Shown here in pieces: positions 45,504-54,537 of a DNA stretch of 64,000 bases. This DNA comes from Verrucomicrobiota bacterium (GTDB lineage: Bacteria > Verrucomicrobiota > Verrucomicrobiia > Verrucomicrobiales > Verrucomicrobiaceae): contig JANYCZ010000001.1 of NCBI GenBank assembly GCA_025360015.1, forward strand, positions 62,001-126,000. Direction: 5' to 3'. Both the position numbers and the translations under genes were made by a program. The notes below the pieces were generated by a model, which saw nothing but the letters and a program-made list of their open reading frames with translations, was not told the origin of the DNA and searched no databases. How positions within the stretch are numbered: the stretch's first letter is position 1; the number at the start of each line of letters is the position of its first letter.

Positions 45504-46616
45504 ATGCCTGATGACTACACACCCGCCACCATCGCCGCTGTCCGGCGGCTGCGTGACACCCTGGATCAAGAGGGAAAAAAACTCGTGTTCACCAACGGCT
45601 GCTTCGATCTCCTGCACGCCGGCCATGTGCGCTACCTGGAGCAGGCGCGGGCGCTCGGAGACGCGATGGTGGTCGCCTTGAATTCAGACGAGTCCGTGCG
45701 CGCGCTGAAAGGCCCGGATCGCCCGCTCAACACCGAATGCGATCGCGCGGAAGTGATGTCCGCTCTGCGCGCCGTGGATGCCGTCGTCGTGTTCGATGAT
45801 GAACGCGCCACCTCGCTCATCGAGGCCATCCGCCCGCATGTGTATGCCAAAGGGGGCGACTACACCGTGGAGTCGCTCAATCGCGAAGAACGCACAGCCT
45901 TGGAAGTCGCAGGCACGCAGATCTCCATCCTGCCACTCGTCCCAGGTCGCTCCACCACACGCACGATCAACAAGATGCAAGGCGGTGGCGAAAGCACACC
46001 CGCCAGCAGCGGCCTGCTGCGCCTCGCCGTGCTCGGCTCGGGCGCAGGCTCCAATCTCCGCGCCATCATCGCTGCCATCGCGGACAACAAGCTGAAGGCA
46101 GAGATCGCCGTCACGCTGACCGATCAGGCAAACTCCAGTTTTCGTGAGATCGCCCGCGCGGCAGGACTGCCCGCGCTGTTTGTCGATGGCGGCGAAAACC
46201 CGCGCAAGCTGAGCGATGCCGCGCAAAAGGAAGTCTTTGAGCATCTGGAGCGCGCACGGGTGGATGTCGTCGTGCTCGCCGGATTCATGCGCATTCTCAA
46301 GGAGCCTGTCATCAGCGCATATGCGGGCCGCATTGTGAATGTGCATCCGTCTTTGCTGCCGAAATTCAAAGGGGCCAATGCGCCGCAGCTGGCCATTGAG
46401 GACGGCGAACTGGAAAGCGGCTGCACCGTGCATCTCGTCACTGCGGAGATTGATGGCGGCCGCATTCTGGCGCAGGCCAAAGTGCGGGTGAACATTGGCG
46501 ACACCGCTGAGAAACTGCATGCGCGCATCAAGGTGGAGGAGCACAAGCTCCTGTCGCAGGTGCTGAACGAATGGCGTGAACGTGGTCTTCCCGTGCGAGG
46601 TGCGGGTGCGTCATGA
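45504..46616 (+). CDS. purN: Fused RfaE2-like nucleotidyltransferase and PurN (GAR formyltransferase)
   Basis: A 370-aa two-domain protein. Residues about 1-160 are an RfaE2/HldE-type cytidylyltransferase-fold domain: TNGCFDLLHAGHVRYLEQA with the HxGH-type nucleotide site (His38 and His41) and YAKGGDY (114-120). Residues about 170-365 are PurN: GSGAGSNL at 178-185, NVHPSLLPKFKG with Asn279 and His281 at the formyl-transfer site, and Asp317 in AEIDGG. The first would activate a heptose-phosphate-like substrate, the second formylates glycinamide ribonucleotide in purine synthesis. The fusion joins two unrelated pathways. It overlaps the helicase gene by ATGA. Confidence 0.92.
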   Translation: MPDDYTPATIAAVRRLRDTLDQEGKKLVFTNGCFDLLHAGHVRYLEQARALGDAMVVALNSDESVRALKGPDRPLNTECDRAEVMSALRAVDAVVVFDDERATSLIEAIRPHVYAKGGDYTVESLNREERTALEVAGTQISILPLVPGRSTTRTINKMQGGGESTPASSGLLRLAVLGSGAGSNLRAIIAAIADNKLKAEIAVTLTDQANSSFREIARAAGLPALFVDGGENPRKLSDAAQKEVFEHLERARVDVVVLAGFMRILKEPVISAYAGRIVNVHPSLLPKFKGANAPQLAIEDGELESGCTVHLVTAEIDGGRILAQAKVRVNIGDTAEKLHARIKVEEHKLLSQVLNEWRERGLPVRGAGAS

Positions 46617-48619
46617 GCGCCTTCACCGGAACACTCAATGCCCAGCAACGCGAGGCCGCCACGACCATCAACGGCCCTCTGCTTATTCTTGCGGGCGCAG
46701 GCACGGGCAAGACGCGTGTGCTCACCGCGCGCATCAGTTTCATGGTGAATGAAGGCATCAATCCGAAGAACATTCTTTCCGTGACATTCACCAACAAGGC
46801 GGCCAATGAAATGCGCGAGCGTGTCAAAGGCATGGTGCGCGACGGCCTTGGCAAGAAGGTCGTCGTCGGCACCTTCCACGCGTTCTGCGTGCGCCTGCTG
46901 CGCGAGTTTGCCGAGCATGTCGGCTACAAGAACAACTTCGCCATCTACAGCCAAGGCGAGCAGGAAAGCCTGATCAAACGCGTGCTGCAAACGCTGCTGG
47001 TGAAGGATGAGACGCTGGATTCCAGCATGGCGCTCTCACGCATCAGCAAGGCCAAGAATGCCGGCGAGACTTTGGGAGATCCCAAGGAAAGCCTCGATGC
47101 TGCAGTCATGGAAAAGTACATGGACGAGATGCGCGGGCTGAACGTCATGGACTTCGACGACCTCATCATTCTTGGTGTGCGTCTTCTCGAAGATCATGCC
47201 GATGTGCGTGCCACGGTGCAGAGCCGCCATCACTACGTCATGGTGGATGAGTTTCAGGACACCAACTCCCTCCAGATGCGCCTGCTGCGTGCGCTGGTAC
47301 CTGCGCCGTACAATGTCTGCGTGGTGGGAGATGATGACCAGTCCATCTACGGCTGGCGCGGTGCGGAGATCACCAACATCACCGAGTTCGAAAACTTCTT
47401 CCCCAATCCCCATGTGGTGAAGCTGGAGGAAAACTACCGCAGCACCACGCCCATCCTGCACACGGCCAACAGCCTCATCAAAAACAACGTGGGCCGGCGG
47501 CCCAAGACCCTGTGGAGCCGCAATCATGGCAGCGATCTCGTCCGCCTCATTGCAAACGAGGATGACAAGGAGGAGGCGGACATGATTGCGAAGGACGTGG
47601 AGACCGCCCACTTTGCGAACAAGCAGCCCCTGGAAGATTTTGCCGTGCTGTTCCGCACCAACGATCAATCACGCGTGCTGGAGCAGGCTTTCCGCCAGCG
47701 CAAGATCGCCTACCGCGTGGTGGGTGCGCGCAGCTTCTTTGACCGCCGTGAAGTGAAGGACATCCTCAGCTACCTCAGTGTCCTTCACAATCCTCACGAC
47801 GACATGTCGCTGCTGCGTGTGCTGAACACACCCACGCGTGGCATCGGCAGCGCCACCGCCGAGCTCGCACGGGAGCGCAGCATGGAAAAGCACCACAGCA
47901 TCTGGGTGGCGCTGTGCGATGATGATTTCCTCCGCCAGATTCCCGAGAAGGCGCGCACTGCCATCCGCACCTTCACCAGCCTCATCGTCAAATATTCCGG
48001 CCCCGCCAATACCCCTGGCACGCAGCTCATCGACATGACGCAGGCCCTGATTCTGGAAATCGGCTACATGGAGCATCTCAAAAAAGCCGCCAAGGAACCG
48101 GAAGATTTTGCCGGCTGGGAGAACGGTCTCAATGAACTGTTCAAAAGCATGACGGCGCATGCGGAGCGCGACCGCGCCAGCGGCCTCGCCGGTTTCCTCG
48201 ATGAAGTCAGCCTCAATGATGAGCGCGAAGAAAAAGACGACATCGAAAAGAAAAAGGGCGTGTGCCTCATCACCATGCACGCCTCCAAGGGGCTCGAATT
48301 TCCCGTCGTGTTTCTGCCTGGAATGGAGCAGGGGATACTGCCCCACAAACGCAGCTTTGACGAAGGCCGTGTGGATGAAGAGCGCCGCCTCTTCTACGTC
48401 GGCATCACCCGTGCCAAGCAGAAGCTCACGCTCAGCCACACGCGCACGCGCATGAAGTGGGGCAAGAAGCAGAGCAACATGCCCAGCACCTTTCTCAAGG
48501 AGCTCGACCGCAAGTACGTTGAAGAACTCGACTACACCAAGCACATGAACGAAACTGTGACGCAGGAGGAAAATACCAATTTCTTCTCCGGGCTGCGGGC
48601 CATGATGACGGAGAAGTAA
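46613..48619 (+). CDS. UvrD/PcrA/Rep-type DNA helicase
   Basis: A 668-aa superfamily 1 helicase. Walker A AGAGTGKT is at residues 27-34, followed by SVTFTNKAANEMRER (motif Ia), VDEFQDTN (Walker B), VGDDDQSIYGWRGAE (motif III), ENYRSTTPIL (motif IV), LITMHASKGLEFPVVFLPG (motif V) and RRLFYVGITRAKQKL (motif VI). It unwinds DNA in repair or replication restart. The start overlaps the purN-fusion stop. UvrD, PcrA or Rep cannot be distinguished here, though PcrA/UvrD is more likely than Rep. Confidence 0.95.
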   Translation: MSAFTGTLNAQQREAATTINGPLLILAGAGTGKTRVLTARISFMVNEGINPKNILSVTFTNKAANEMRERVKGMVRDGLGKKVVVGTFHAFCVRLLREFAEHVGYKNNFAIYSQGEQESLIKRVLQTLLVKDETLDSSMALSRISKAKNAGETLGDPKESLDAAVMEKYMDEMRGLNVMDFDDLIILGVRLLEDHADVRATVQSRHHYVMVDEFQDTNSLQMRLLRALVPAPYNVCVVGDDDQSIYGWRGAEITNITEFENFFPNPHVVKLEENYRSTTPILHTANSLIKNNVGRRPKTLWSRNHGSDLVRLIANEDDKEEADMIAKDVETAHFANKQPLEDFAVLFRTNDQSRVLEQAFRQRKIAYRVVGARSFFDRREVKDILSYLSVLHNPHDDMSLLRVLNTPTRGIGSATAELARERSMEKHHSIWVALCDDDFLRQIPEKARTAIRTFTSLIVKYSGPANTPGTQLIDMTQALILEIGYMEHLKKAAKEPEDFAGWENGLNELFKSMTAHAERDRASGLAGFLDEVSLNDEREEKDDIEKKKGVCLITMHASKGLEFPVVFLPGMEQGILPHKRSFDEGRVDEERRLFYVGITRAKQKLTLSHTRTRMKWGKKQSNMPSTFLKELDRKYVEELDYTKHMNETVTQEENTNFFSGLRAMMTEK

Positions 48620-48638
48620 TCGCGTCCCGCAGCGCTCC

Positions 48639-50306
48639 ATGTCTCCCTCCCGTCTCCAGTTTCAGCTCGATGCCCAGGCCAGCGACTCCCGCGCCCGTGC
48701 CACCACGTTTCATACGCTGCACGGCACCATCCAGTCGCCGCTCTTCATGCCCGTGGGTACGCAGGCCACGGTGAAGGCGCAGACGCAGGAGTCCCTGTAC
48801 GCCTCAGGCTCGCAGATCCTGCTGGCCAACACCTACCATCTGCTGCTACGTCCTGGTCCTGATGTCTTCACCAAGCTCGGCGGCATTCACCGCTTCATGC
48901 ACTGGCCCGGCTCCGTGCTCACCGACTCCGGCGGCTACCAGATTTTCTCGCTGCCGCACTCACGCTCCATGACGGAGAAAGGCGCGGTGTTTCAGAGCTA
49001 CGTCGATGGCCAGCGCATCCTCCTCAGCCCGGAGCTCAGCATTCAAACCCAGCGCGCCATCGGCAGCGACATCATGATGGTGCTGGACCAGTGCATCCCC
49101 TCCACGGCCGATGAAGCCACAGCCCGCGCAGCTTTGCAAGTGACCCAGCGCTGGGCCGTCCGCAGCCTCGCCGCGCGTGAGGACTCGCCGCAGTCCATGT
49201 TCGGCATCGTGCAGGGCGCGCTGTATCCGCAGCTCCGCCGCGAGAGCGCCGCAGGTCTCATGCAGCTCGACTTCGACGGCTTCGCCATCGGTGGCCTCGC
49301 CGTGGGCGAGGAAAAAAACGAGCGCGAAGACGTCTGCGAGCTCACCGCCGCCCTGCTCCCCGCAGACCGCCCCCGCTACCTCATGGGCGTCGGCACCCCT
49401 GTGGATGTGCTGGAGGCCGTGCATCGCGGCGTGGACATGTTTGACTGCATCATCCCCACGCAGGTGGCCAAGCGCGGCACCGCCTTTACCTCAAAGGGCA
49501 TCGTCGAACTCCGCCGCTCCGTGTACAAATTCAGCGAGGACCGGCTCGATCCCACCTGCACCTGCCCCGTCTGCGCCACGCACAGCCGCGCCTACCTGCA
49601 CCACCTCACCAAGACGCAGGAGCCGCTCGGCTGGACGCTCGTAGGCCAGCACAACATCCACTTCTACCACCAGCTCATGCGCGAGATCCGCCAGAGCATT
49701 TTAGAAGACCGCTTCATGCCGCTCTACCGCGAGCGCCGCGAGATCCTGCAGATCGAAGACATCGACCACCCCGTCACCCACCCCAAGCGCACCTCCACCA
49801 AGCCGCAGAGCGAAGGCGACTACGAGCTCCACGGCGAGCCTCCCGCCATCCGCCACATCCCCAGCGGCCACACGCTTTCCACCACGCCGCAGCTCGACAC
49901 CGCCATCGAGTCCCAGCTCATCCAGCAGCTCCGCCAGCCCGCCGATGCCCCGCCGCTGATCGTGTGGGACACCCACCTCGCCATTGCAGCCACAGCGCTC
50001 GCCGTCATCCTCCTTTACGAAGCCGAAGCCGCCAAAGGCCCCCTCCGCCCGCTGCATCTCGTCAGCTTCAGCGCAGACCTCGCCCCGCTGCGCCTCGCCC
50101 TCCACCACAAGCGCCACTTCCCCTGCCTCCGCCACGGCGCCGCCGACACCCTCATCCGCCGCGACGCCTGGGAATCCCGCTACTGCCCCGGCTTGAAGTG
50201 GAATCTCATCCACGGCACTCACGCAGACATGCAAACGCAGGCCCCGGCAGCAGACGTCGTCATTGAGCACCGGCCCACCCAGCGCCAAAGTACTCCAGAG
50301 CTTTAG
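48639..50306 (+). CDS. tgt: tRNA-guanine transglycosylase fused to a degraded methyltransferase-like domain
   Basis: A 555-aa protein; bacterial Tgt is about 375 aa. Residues 1-380 are a complete Tgt: TDSGGYQIFSLPH with Asp96, GGLAVGEEKNEREDV, nucleophile Asp269 in DMFDC, and zinc ligands Cys307, Cys309, Cys312 and His338. The guanine-to-preQ1 exchange in GUN-anticodon tRNAs is expected. The usual PTR after the nucleophile loop is PTQ. Residues about 400-545 (IVWDTHLAIAATALAVIL, PLHLVSFSADLAPLRLALHH) resemble an MnmC/DUF752-type Rossmann methyltransferase but lack a clear GxG and the C-terminal part. The final QSTPEL and stop come from a palindromic element. Confidence 0.9.
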   Translation: MSPSRLQFQLDAQASDSRARATTFHTLHGTIQSPLFMPVGTQATVKAQTQESLYASGSQILLANTYHLLLRPGPDVFTKLGGIHRFMHWPGSVLTDSGGYQIFSLPHSRSMTEKGAVFQSYVDGQRILLSPELSIQTQRAIGSDIMMVLDQCIPSTADEATARAALQVTQRWAVRSLAAREDSPQSMFGIVQGALYPQLRRESAAGLMQLDFDGFAIGGLAVGEEKNEREDVCELTAALLPADRPRYLMGVGTPVDVLEAVHRGVDMFDCIIPTQVAKRGTAFTSKGIVELRRSVYKFSEDRLDPTCTCPVCATHSRAYLHHLTKTQEPLGWTLVGQHNIHFYHQLMREIRQSILEDRFMPLYRERREILQIEDIDHPVTHPKRTSTKPQSEGDYELHGEPPAIRHIPSGHTLSTTPQLDTAIESQLIQQLRQPADAPPLIVWDTHLAIAATALAVILLYEAEAAKGPLRPLHLVSFSADLAPLRLALHHKRHFPCLRHGAADTLIRRDAWESRYCPGLKWNLIHGTHADMQTQAPAADVVIEHRPTQRQSTPEL

Positions 50307-50360
50307 CTCGTTCCGGAAGCGCCGCCCCTCCCAGAGCGAGCTAAAGCTCCTGAGTACTTT
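50287..50360. repeat. Large inverted repeat at the 3' end of the tgt fusion gene
   Basis: Arms 50287-50310 and 50337-50360 pair at 22 of 24 positions (two internal mismatches) around a 26-base loop. The arms contain the motif GAGCTTTAGCTC and AGTACT, both short palindromes. The left arm overlaps the last 20 bases of the tgt-fusion gene and provides its stop codon; no T tract adjoins, so it resembles a REP/BIME-type element more than a classic terminator. Confidence 0.9.
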
Positions 50361-50388
50361 TCACTTCTTGCCGCAGAGGCGTATGTCC

Positions 50389-50646
50389 TCATTTGCGCAC
50401 ATCAATGTCATGCGTCTTCGGCGTGGTCTTTGACTCCTCGCCCTTGCGCCGCAAAAAGTGCCCGATGTCCACGCCGAAGTACGCCAAGCAGTTGATCAGC
50501 AGGGCCGTCGCCGCCGCTTCATCCAGATTGCCGATGATGGGGATGTTGTCTGGAATGATCTCAGCCACGCCAAAGCCAATGTTCAGCAGATAAATAGCCG
50601 ACACAATGCCCGAGCAGAGCACCAAAAGATCGCGGATTAGTTTCAT
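50389..50646 (-). CDS. DUF1232-like small membrane protein
   Basis: An 85-aa protein from ATG 50646 (MKLIRDLLVL). The central PDNIPIIGNLDEAAATALLINCLAYFG matches the DUF1232 core (PDxIPxxGxLDD), and a hydrophobic segment precedes it. Function unknown in the family. A longer frame to 50817 has no similarity. It is convergent with the tgt fusion gene and divergent from the next gene. Confidence 0.75.
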   Translation of the reverse strand: MKLIRDLLVLCSGIVSAIYLLNIGFGVAEIIPDNIPIIGNLDEAAATALLINCLAYFGVDIGHFLRRKGEESKTTPKTHDIDVRK

Positions 50647-50856
50647 AAGGAATGGGGGAGTATCCACCACACGGTGCCTTCTTTTGTCCCCCTGCGCCAA
50701 AACATCCTTGGATGAATTTTGGAATGACCGGACAGCTGCATGCTCCGATTGACGGATCCACACACCACCCCACTTTGTGAGCCATGAATCTGGAGCAGAT
50801 CGAAGATGCCCAGGCACAGCATCAGCCCTGACTCGCTTTCACGCACTCCCCCCCCC

Positions 50857-51276
50857 ATGACCTCTGAGGAGCCCCTCTCAAACTTGCAGTCTGGCGTGCT
50901 GACCTCCCCGGCTGACCCCATGCTCGCGCAGGCGATTGCATCCACACTCCAGGCTGCTCCACAGGAGCGCTGCACTCTCTTCGAGCGCCTCGTCATCGCG
51001 ATTCAGTCCTACATGGCGGAGCGCCCGCATGAGCGTCCCTGGTCCTGCACCTTCTTCACCGGTACAGACGGCTCCCGCATCTTTCGCGGTGGCATCGGCC
51101 ACTCCCTGGTCATCGACCCCGCAGGCCGCCTGTGGCGGGCGCGGAGCTACGAAGATTTCGACACCACCTACACCCTGACCGCGACCACCTGCGAAATCGC
51201 CACCCTCACTCCGCTTTACGCTCAGATGCGCGAATACCACCATCGTGAAGCCACGGCGGGTTTGCCAAATAGCTGA
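50857..51276 (+). CDS. Hypothetical protein
   Basis: A 139-aa protein from the ATG at 50857 (MTSEEPLSNLQSGVL); a longer version from 50806 would include a low-complexity Pro run encoded by nine C (50848-50856). The best conserved-looking block is FFTGTDGSRIFRGGIGHSLVIDPAGRLWRARSYED, with beta-strand character. No family recognised and no ribosome-binding site obvious, but codon use is coding-like. Convergent with glnS 47 bases downstream. Confidence 0.65.
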   Translation: MTSEEPLSNLQSGVLTSPADPMLAQAIASTLQAAPQERCTLFERLVIAIQSYMAERPHERPWSCTFFTGTDGSRIFRGGIGHSLVIDPAGRLWRARSYEDFDTTYTLTATTCEIATLTPLYAQMREYHHREATAGLPNS

Positions 51277-51323
51277 AGGAAAGGTGATCAGCCCCTGCTT
51301 GACCTCTTGCCTCCGTTTCCGCC

Positions 51324-53024
51324 CTACTTCTTCACCCACCCATCCTTCAGCGTCACCGTGCGGTTAAACACAGGCGCACCAGGCTTGGAATCCATCGGGT
51401 CAGCATAAAAATACGCCACACGCTCAAACTGCCAGTGCGAGCCCGGCGCAGCCTCCTTCAATGACGGCTCCAGCTTTGCATTCGTGACCACTTCACACGA
51501 AGCCGGATTCAGGAACTTCGCGAAGTCCCCGTCCTCACCTGCATCAGCATCCGGTGTCTCCACCGTGAAGAGCCGGTCATACAGGCGCACCGTCGCATCT
51601 AGGGCATGCCGCGCGCTGACCCAGTGAATGATGCCCTTAGGCTTGGTGCGGCCTTCCGGCTTCTTGCCGTGGCGCGTGGTCTCGTCATACGTACAGCGCA
51701 GTTCCACAATGTTTCCTGCGTCATCCTTGATGATCTCCTGGCAGATGATGCAAAACGCAAATTTCAACCGCACCTCACCGCCCGGCTTGAGACGGTGAAA
51801 GCCATCGGAAGGGAACTCCATGAAGTCGTCAGACTCAATGTAGATCTCACGGCACAGGGGCACCTGCCGCGTGCCCGCAGCAGCATCTTCCGGATGGTTC
51901 GGCGCATCGAAAAACTCCACCTGATCCTCCGGGTAGTTCGTGATCACCACTTTGATCGGGCGCAGTACGCCGTAGGCGCGGTGGGAAATCTTGTTCAAAT
52001 CCTCGCGGATCGAATGCTCCAGCAGGGCGATCTCCGTGAGCGAATTGAACTTGGTCAGGCCGATCGTTTTGCAGAAGCTGCGAATGGCAGCAGCGGTGAT
52101 GCCACGGCGGCGCATGCCGCTGATGGTGGGCATGCGCGGATCGTCCCAGCCGTTGACGAGATCGTCTTTCACGAGGCGGAGCAGTTTGCGCTTGCTCATC
52201 ACCGTGTAGGTCAGGTTCAGCCGCGCAAACTCGCGCTGATAGGGCGCACCAGGCAGGCCATCCACATTCGCAATCAGCCACTCATACAGCGGGCGGTGGT
52301 GCTCAAACTCCAGCGTGCACAGGCTGTGGGTGATGCTCTCCAGCGCATCGCTCAGCGGATGCGCGTAGTCATACATCGGGTAGATGCACCACGCATCGCC
52401 CGTGCGGTGATGGTGCGCATGCAGAATGCGGTAGAGCGCCGGATCGCGCAGGTTCATGTTCGGCGAGGCCATGTCAATCTTCGCGCGCAGCACTTTCTCG
52501 CCTTCCTTGAATTCGCCCTTCCGCATCCGGCGGAAGAGATCGAGATTTTCCTCCACACTGCGGTCTGCACCCGCGCTGCGTGTGCCGGGGGAGGTCAGCG
52601 TGCCACGGCTGGCGCGCATCTCCTCATGCGTCTGATCATCCACATAGGCCAAGCCTTTGGTGATGAGCTGCTCAGCAAAGCCGTAGAGCTTTTCAAAGTA
52701 GTCGCTGGCGTAGAAGAGGTGCTCGCCCCAGTCAAAGCCCAGCCATTTCACATCGGCCATGATGCTGTCCACATACTCGACCTCTTCCTTGGTCGGATTC
52801 GTGTCGTCAAACCGCAGGTGGCAGCGCGCATTCGGCGCATGTTCCTGGGCGAGGCCAAAGTTCAGGCAGATGCTCTTCGCGTGGCCGATGTGCAGGTAGC
52901 CATTCGGCTCCGGCGGGAAGCGGGTGACGACCTGGCCGCCGTTGCGACCTGCGGCGAGATCGGCAGCGATCATTTCACGGATGAAATCGAGGGAGGCGGG
53001 AGGTGTGGCGGCGGCTTCTGGCAT
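51324..53024 (-). CDS. glnS: Glutaminyl-tRNA synthetase
   Basis: A 566-aa class I aminoacyl-tRNA synthetase. TRFPPEPNGYLHIGHAKSICLNF contains the HIGH motif, RFDDTNPTKEEVEYVDSI and GDAWCIYPMYDYAHPLSDALE the Gln/Glu recognition region, and VMSKRKL is the KMSKS-type loop. The C-terminal beta-barrel anticodon domain is complete. ATG 53024 is preferred to the TTG at 53060, which adds twelve residues without support. Having GlnS implies direct glutaminylation of tRNA-Gln in this organism. The opposing purC gene starts 111 bases away. Confidence 0.97.
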   Translation of the reverse strand: MPEAAATPPASLDFIREMIAADLAAGRNGGQVVTRFPPEPNGYLHIGHAKSICLNFGLAQEHAPNARCHLRFDDTNPTKEEVEYVDSIMADVKWLGFDWGEHLFYASDYFEKLYGFAEQLITKGLAYVDDQTHEEMRASRGTLTSPGTRSAGADRSVEENLDLFRRMRKGEFKEGEKVLRAKIDMASPNMNLRDPALYRILHAHHHRTGDAWCIYPMYDYAHPLSDALESITHSLCTLEFEHHRPLYEWLIANVDGLPGAPYQREFARLNLTYTVMSKRKLLRLVKDDLVNGWDDPRMPTISGMRRRGITAAAIRSFCKTIGLTKFNSLTEIALLEHSIREDLNKISHRAYGVLRPIKVVITNYPEDQVEFFDAPNHPEDAAAGTRQVPLCREIYIESDDFMEFPSDGFHRLKPGGEVRLKFAFCIICQEIIKDDAGNIVELRCTYDETTRHGKKPEGRTKPKGIIHWVSARHALDATVRLYDRLFTVETPDADAGEDGDFAKFLNPASCEVVTNAKLEPSLKEAAPGSHWQFERVAYFYADPMDSKPGAPVFNRTVTLKDGWVKK

Positions 53025-53135
53025 GGAGGTCGGAGTTTGGGCCGAAAGTGTAAACTTCAAAGAACAAAGTTCACCTCAACCTGAACTCTGTTCGCAGTTG
53101 CACAGGCGCAGAATCCGTTGTTTTTCACCGGAACC

Positions 53136-54446
53136 ATGTCCCATCCTGCCCCAGCGCCCACGCACCTCGATCTCTCAAAGCTCGGCGAGCCCGTCTATCG
53201 CGGCTCCGTGCAGAATCTCTACGCCGTGCCAGGCCATCCGGGCTACGTCGTCTGCGAGACCACGCCTGCGGGCTCCGTCTTTGACGTCGGCTCGATTTTC
53301 AACATCGAAGGCAACGATCTGAACCGCGCCATCTTCCGCCACGCCATGTACTCCCGCCTCGCCCAGCCGGAGACCTGGCAGCGCGTCAAGAAGGCCATTG
53401 AAAACACGCCGATGGATGCTTCCTGGCGCAAGGAACTGCTCACCGGCCCCATGGAAACCATGCTGGAGCGCGGCGCAGCCACGCACCATGTTGGCATGGT
53501 GGACGCCGTCACTGGCGAGATCGTCCGCACCGGCCTCCCCAAGCATCCGAGCTGCTACAATGTCGTGCGCCGTTTCCCGGTCATGCACCCGCCGCAGCGC
53601 CACCTCCTCGGCACGCACGTCTTTGACTACGCCCAGTTTCATCAGAGCTCCACCTACGTGGTGCCGCTGGAGTACATCGTGCGCTTCGGCGTCACCAGCG
53701 GCTCGTCCATCCTGAAAAAATACCAAGGTCTCAGCGAAGCCGCCAAGCGCAGCTACGAGCAGGAGCTCGGCCTCTCCAAGCCCATGGCCGTGTGGGACAT
53801 GCTGGAGCGCCCCATCTATGATCTCACCAGCAAGTACGAGCCCGAAGACCGCGCCGTGAGCAAGCAGGAGGCCCTCATGATGTCCGGCCTCAGCAGCGAT
53901 GACTTCCTGCACACGGTGAAGCTCGCCATCCTCGGCGGCTGGGCCGTGCGCGAGCTCCTGGAAAGCGCCGGTCTCCTGCTGTGGGACCTCAAATGGGAGT
54001 TCGCCGTGGATCGCGAGGAACTCCTCTTCGTGGACACCATCGACGCCGACTCCTTCCGTGGCACCACCTTCCTCGATGTCGAAGGCCGCAAGCTCGTCAT
54101 CCATTACAACAAGCAGGCCATGCGCGACTACTACCGCCTCGTACATCCGGATTGGTATGCCGGCATCAATGAGGCCAAGCTCCAGGCGCAAAAGGTCGGC
54201 AAGCCCTTCAAACAAGTGCTCAAGGCCGGGCAGGGCGAGGGCAAATGGCCGCAGACCCCCGTGGTGGACATCGAATTCCTCGATCTGCAGGCCCGCAAGA
54301 CCGCCCTCATCCGTCAGCACGTCGCCTCAGAGCGCGATGCCGCCGCCATCCGCGCCGATCTGGAAGCCACCGGCGCAGCCGAAGTCGAGTTCTACCGCCA
54401 GCGCGGTTTGCTGGCGGATCTGCTCAACGCAAACGCCGTTGGTTGA
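53136..54446 (+). CDS. purC: Phosphoribosylaminoimidazole-succinocarboxamide synthase, elongated
   Basis: A 436-aa SAICAR synthetase, well above the 230-300 aa usual for PurC. The start (LGEPVYRGSVQNLYAVPGHPGYV) and the block TSGSSILKKYQG fit family positions. The conserved KWEFAVDREELLFVDTIDADSFRG and the SKYEPEDRAVSKQEAL block are characteristic. The extra length is spread through the middle and C-terminus (a region with a PETWQRVKKAIENTP segment) and looks like a lineage-specific insertion rather than a fusion. It adds aspartate to CAIR in purine synthesis. Together with the PurN fusion, two purine enzymes of the window have unusual architecture. Confidence 0.85.
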   Translation: MSHPAPAPTHLDLSKLGEPVYRGSVQNLYAVPGHPGYVVCETTPAGSVFDVGSIFNIEGNDLNRAIFRHAMYSRLAQPETWQRVKKAIENTPMDASWRKELLTGPMETMLERGAATHHVGMVDAVTGEIVRTGLPKHPSCYNVVRRFPVMHPPQRHLLGTHVFDYAQFHQSSTYVVPLEYIVRFGVTSGSSILKKYQGLSEAAKRSYEQELGLSKPMAVWDMLERPIYDLTSKYEPEDRAVSKQEALMMSGLSSDDFLHTVKLAILGGWAVRELLESAGLLLWDLKWEFAVDREELLFVDTIDADSFRGTTFLDVEGRKLVIHYNKQAMRDYYRLVHPDWYAGINEAKLQAQKVGKPFKQVLKAGQGEGKWPQTPVVDIEFLDLQARKTALIRQHVASERDAAAIRADLEATGAAEVEFYRQRGLLADLLNANAVG

Positions 54447-54475
54447 AAACTATTCACTTTCCGTGCCAAAAAAGC

Positions 54476-54503
54476 TTGCGTGATGGATGAGAACGTTTAT
54501 CCA
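54476..54503 (+). promoter_or_regulatory. Possible sigma-70-type promoter before the tRNA pair
   Basis: TTGCGT (54476-54481) and TATCCA (54498-54503) are spaced by 16 bases, 34 bases before the tRNA-Asn gene. Each hexamer matches the consensus at four of six positions. Such matches are common by chance. Confidence 0.3.
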
Positions 54504-54537
54504 TCTCGCCCCCTTCCTCGGAAGCGGGAAAAGTGAT

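Noticed and set aside
51606-53084. A 492-codon open frame on the plus strand opposite glnS
   Set aside because: Shadow of the glnS coding sequence; composition is that of a mirrored GC-rich gene.
53175-54320. A 381-codon open frame on the minus strand opposite purC
   Set aside because: Antisense to purC with no recognisable motif.
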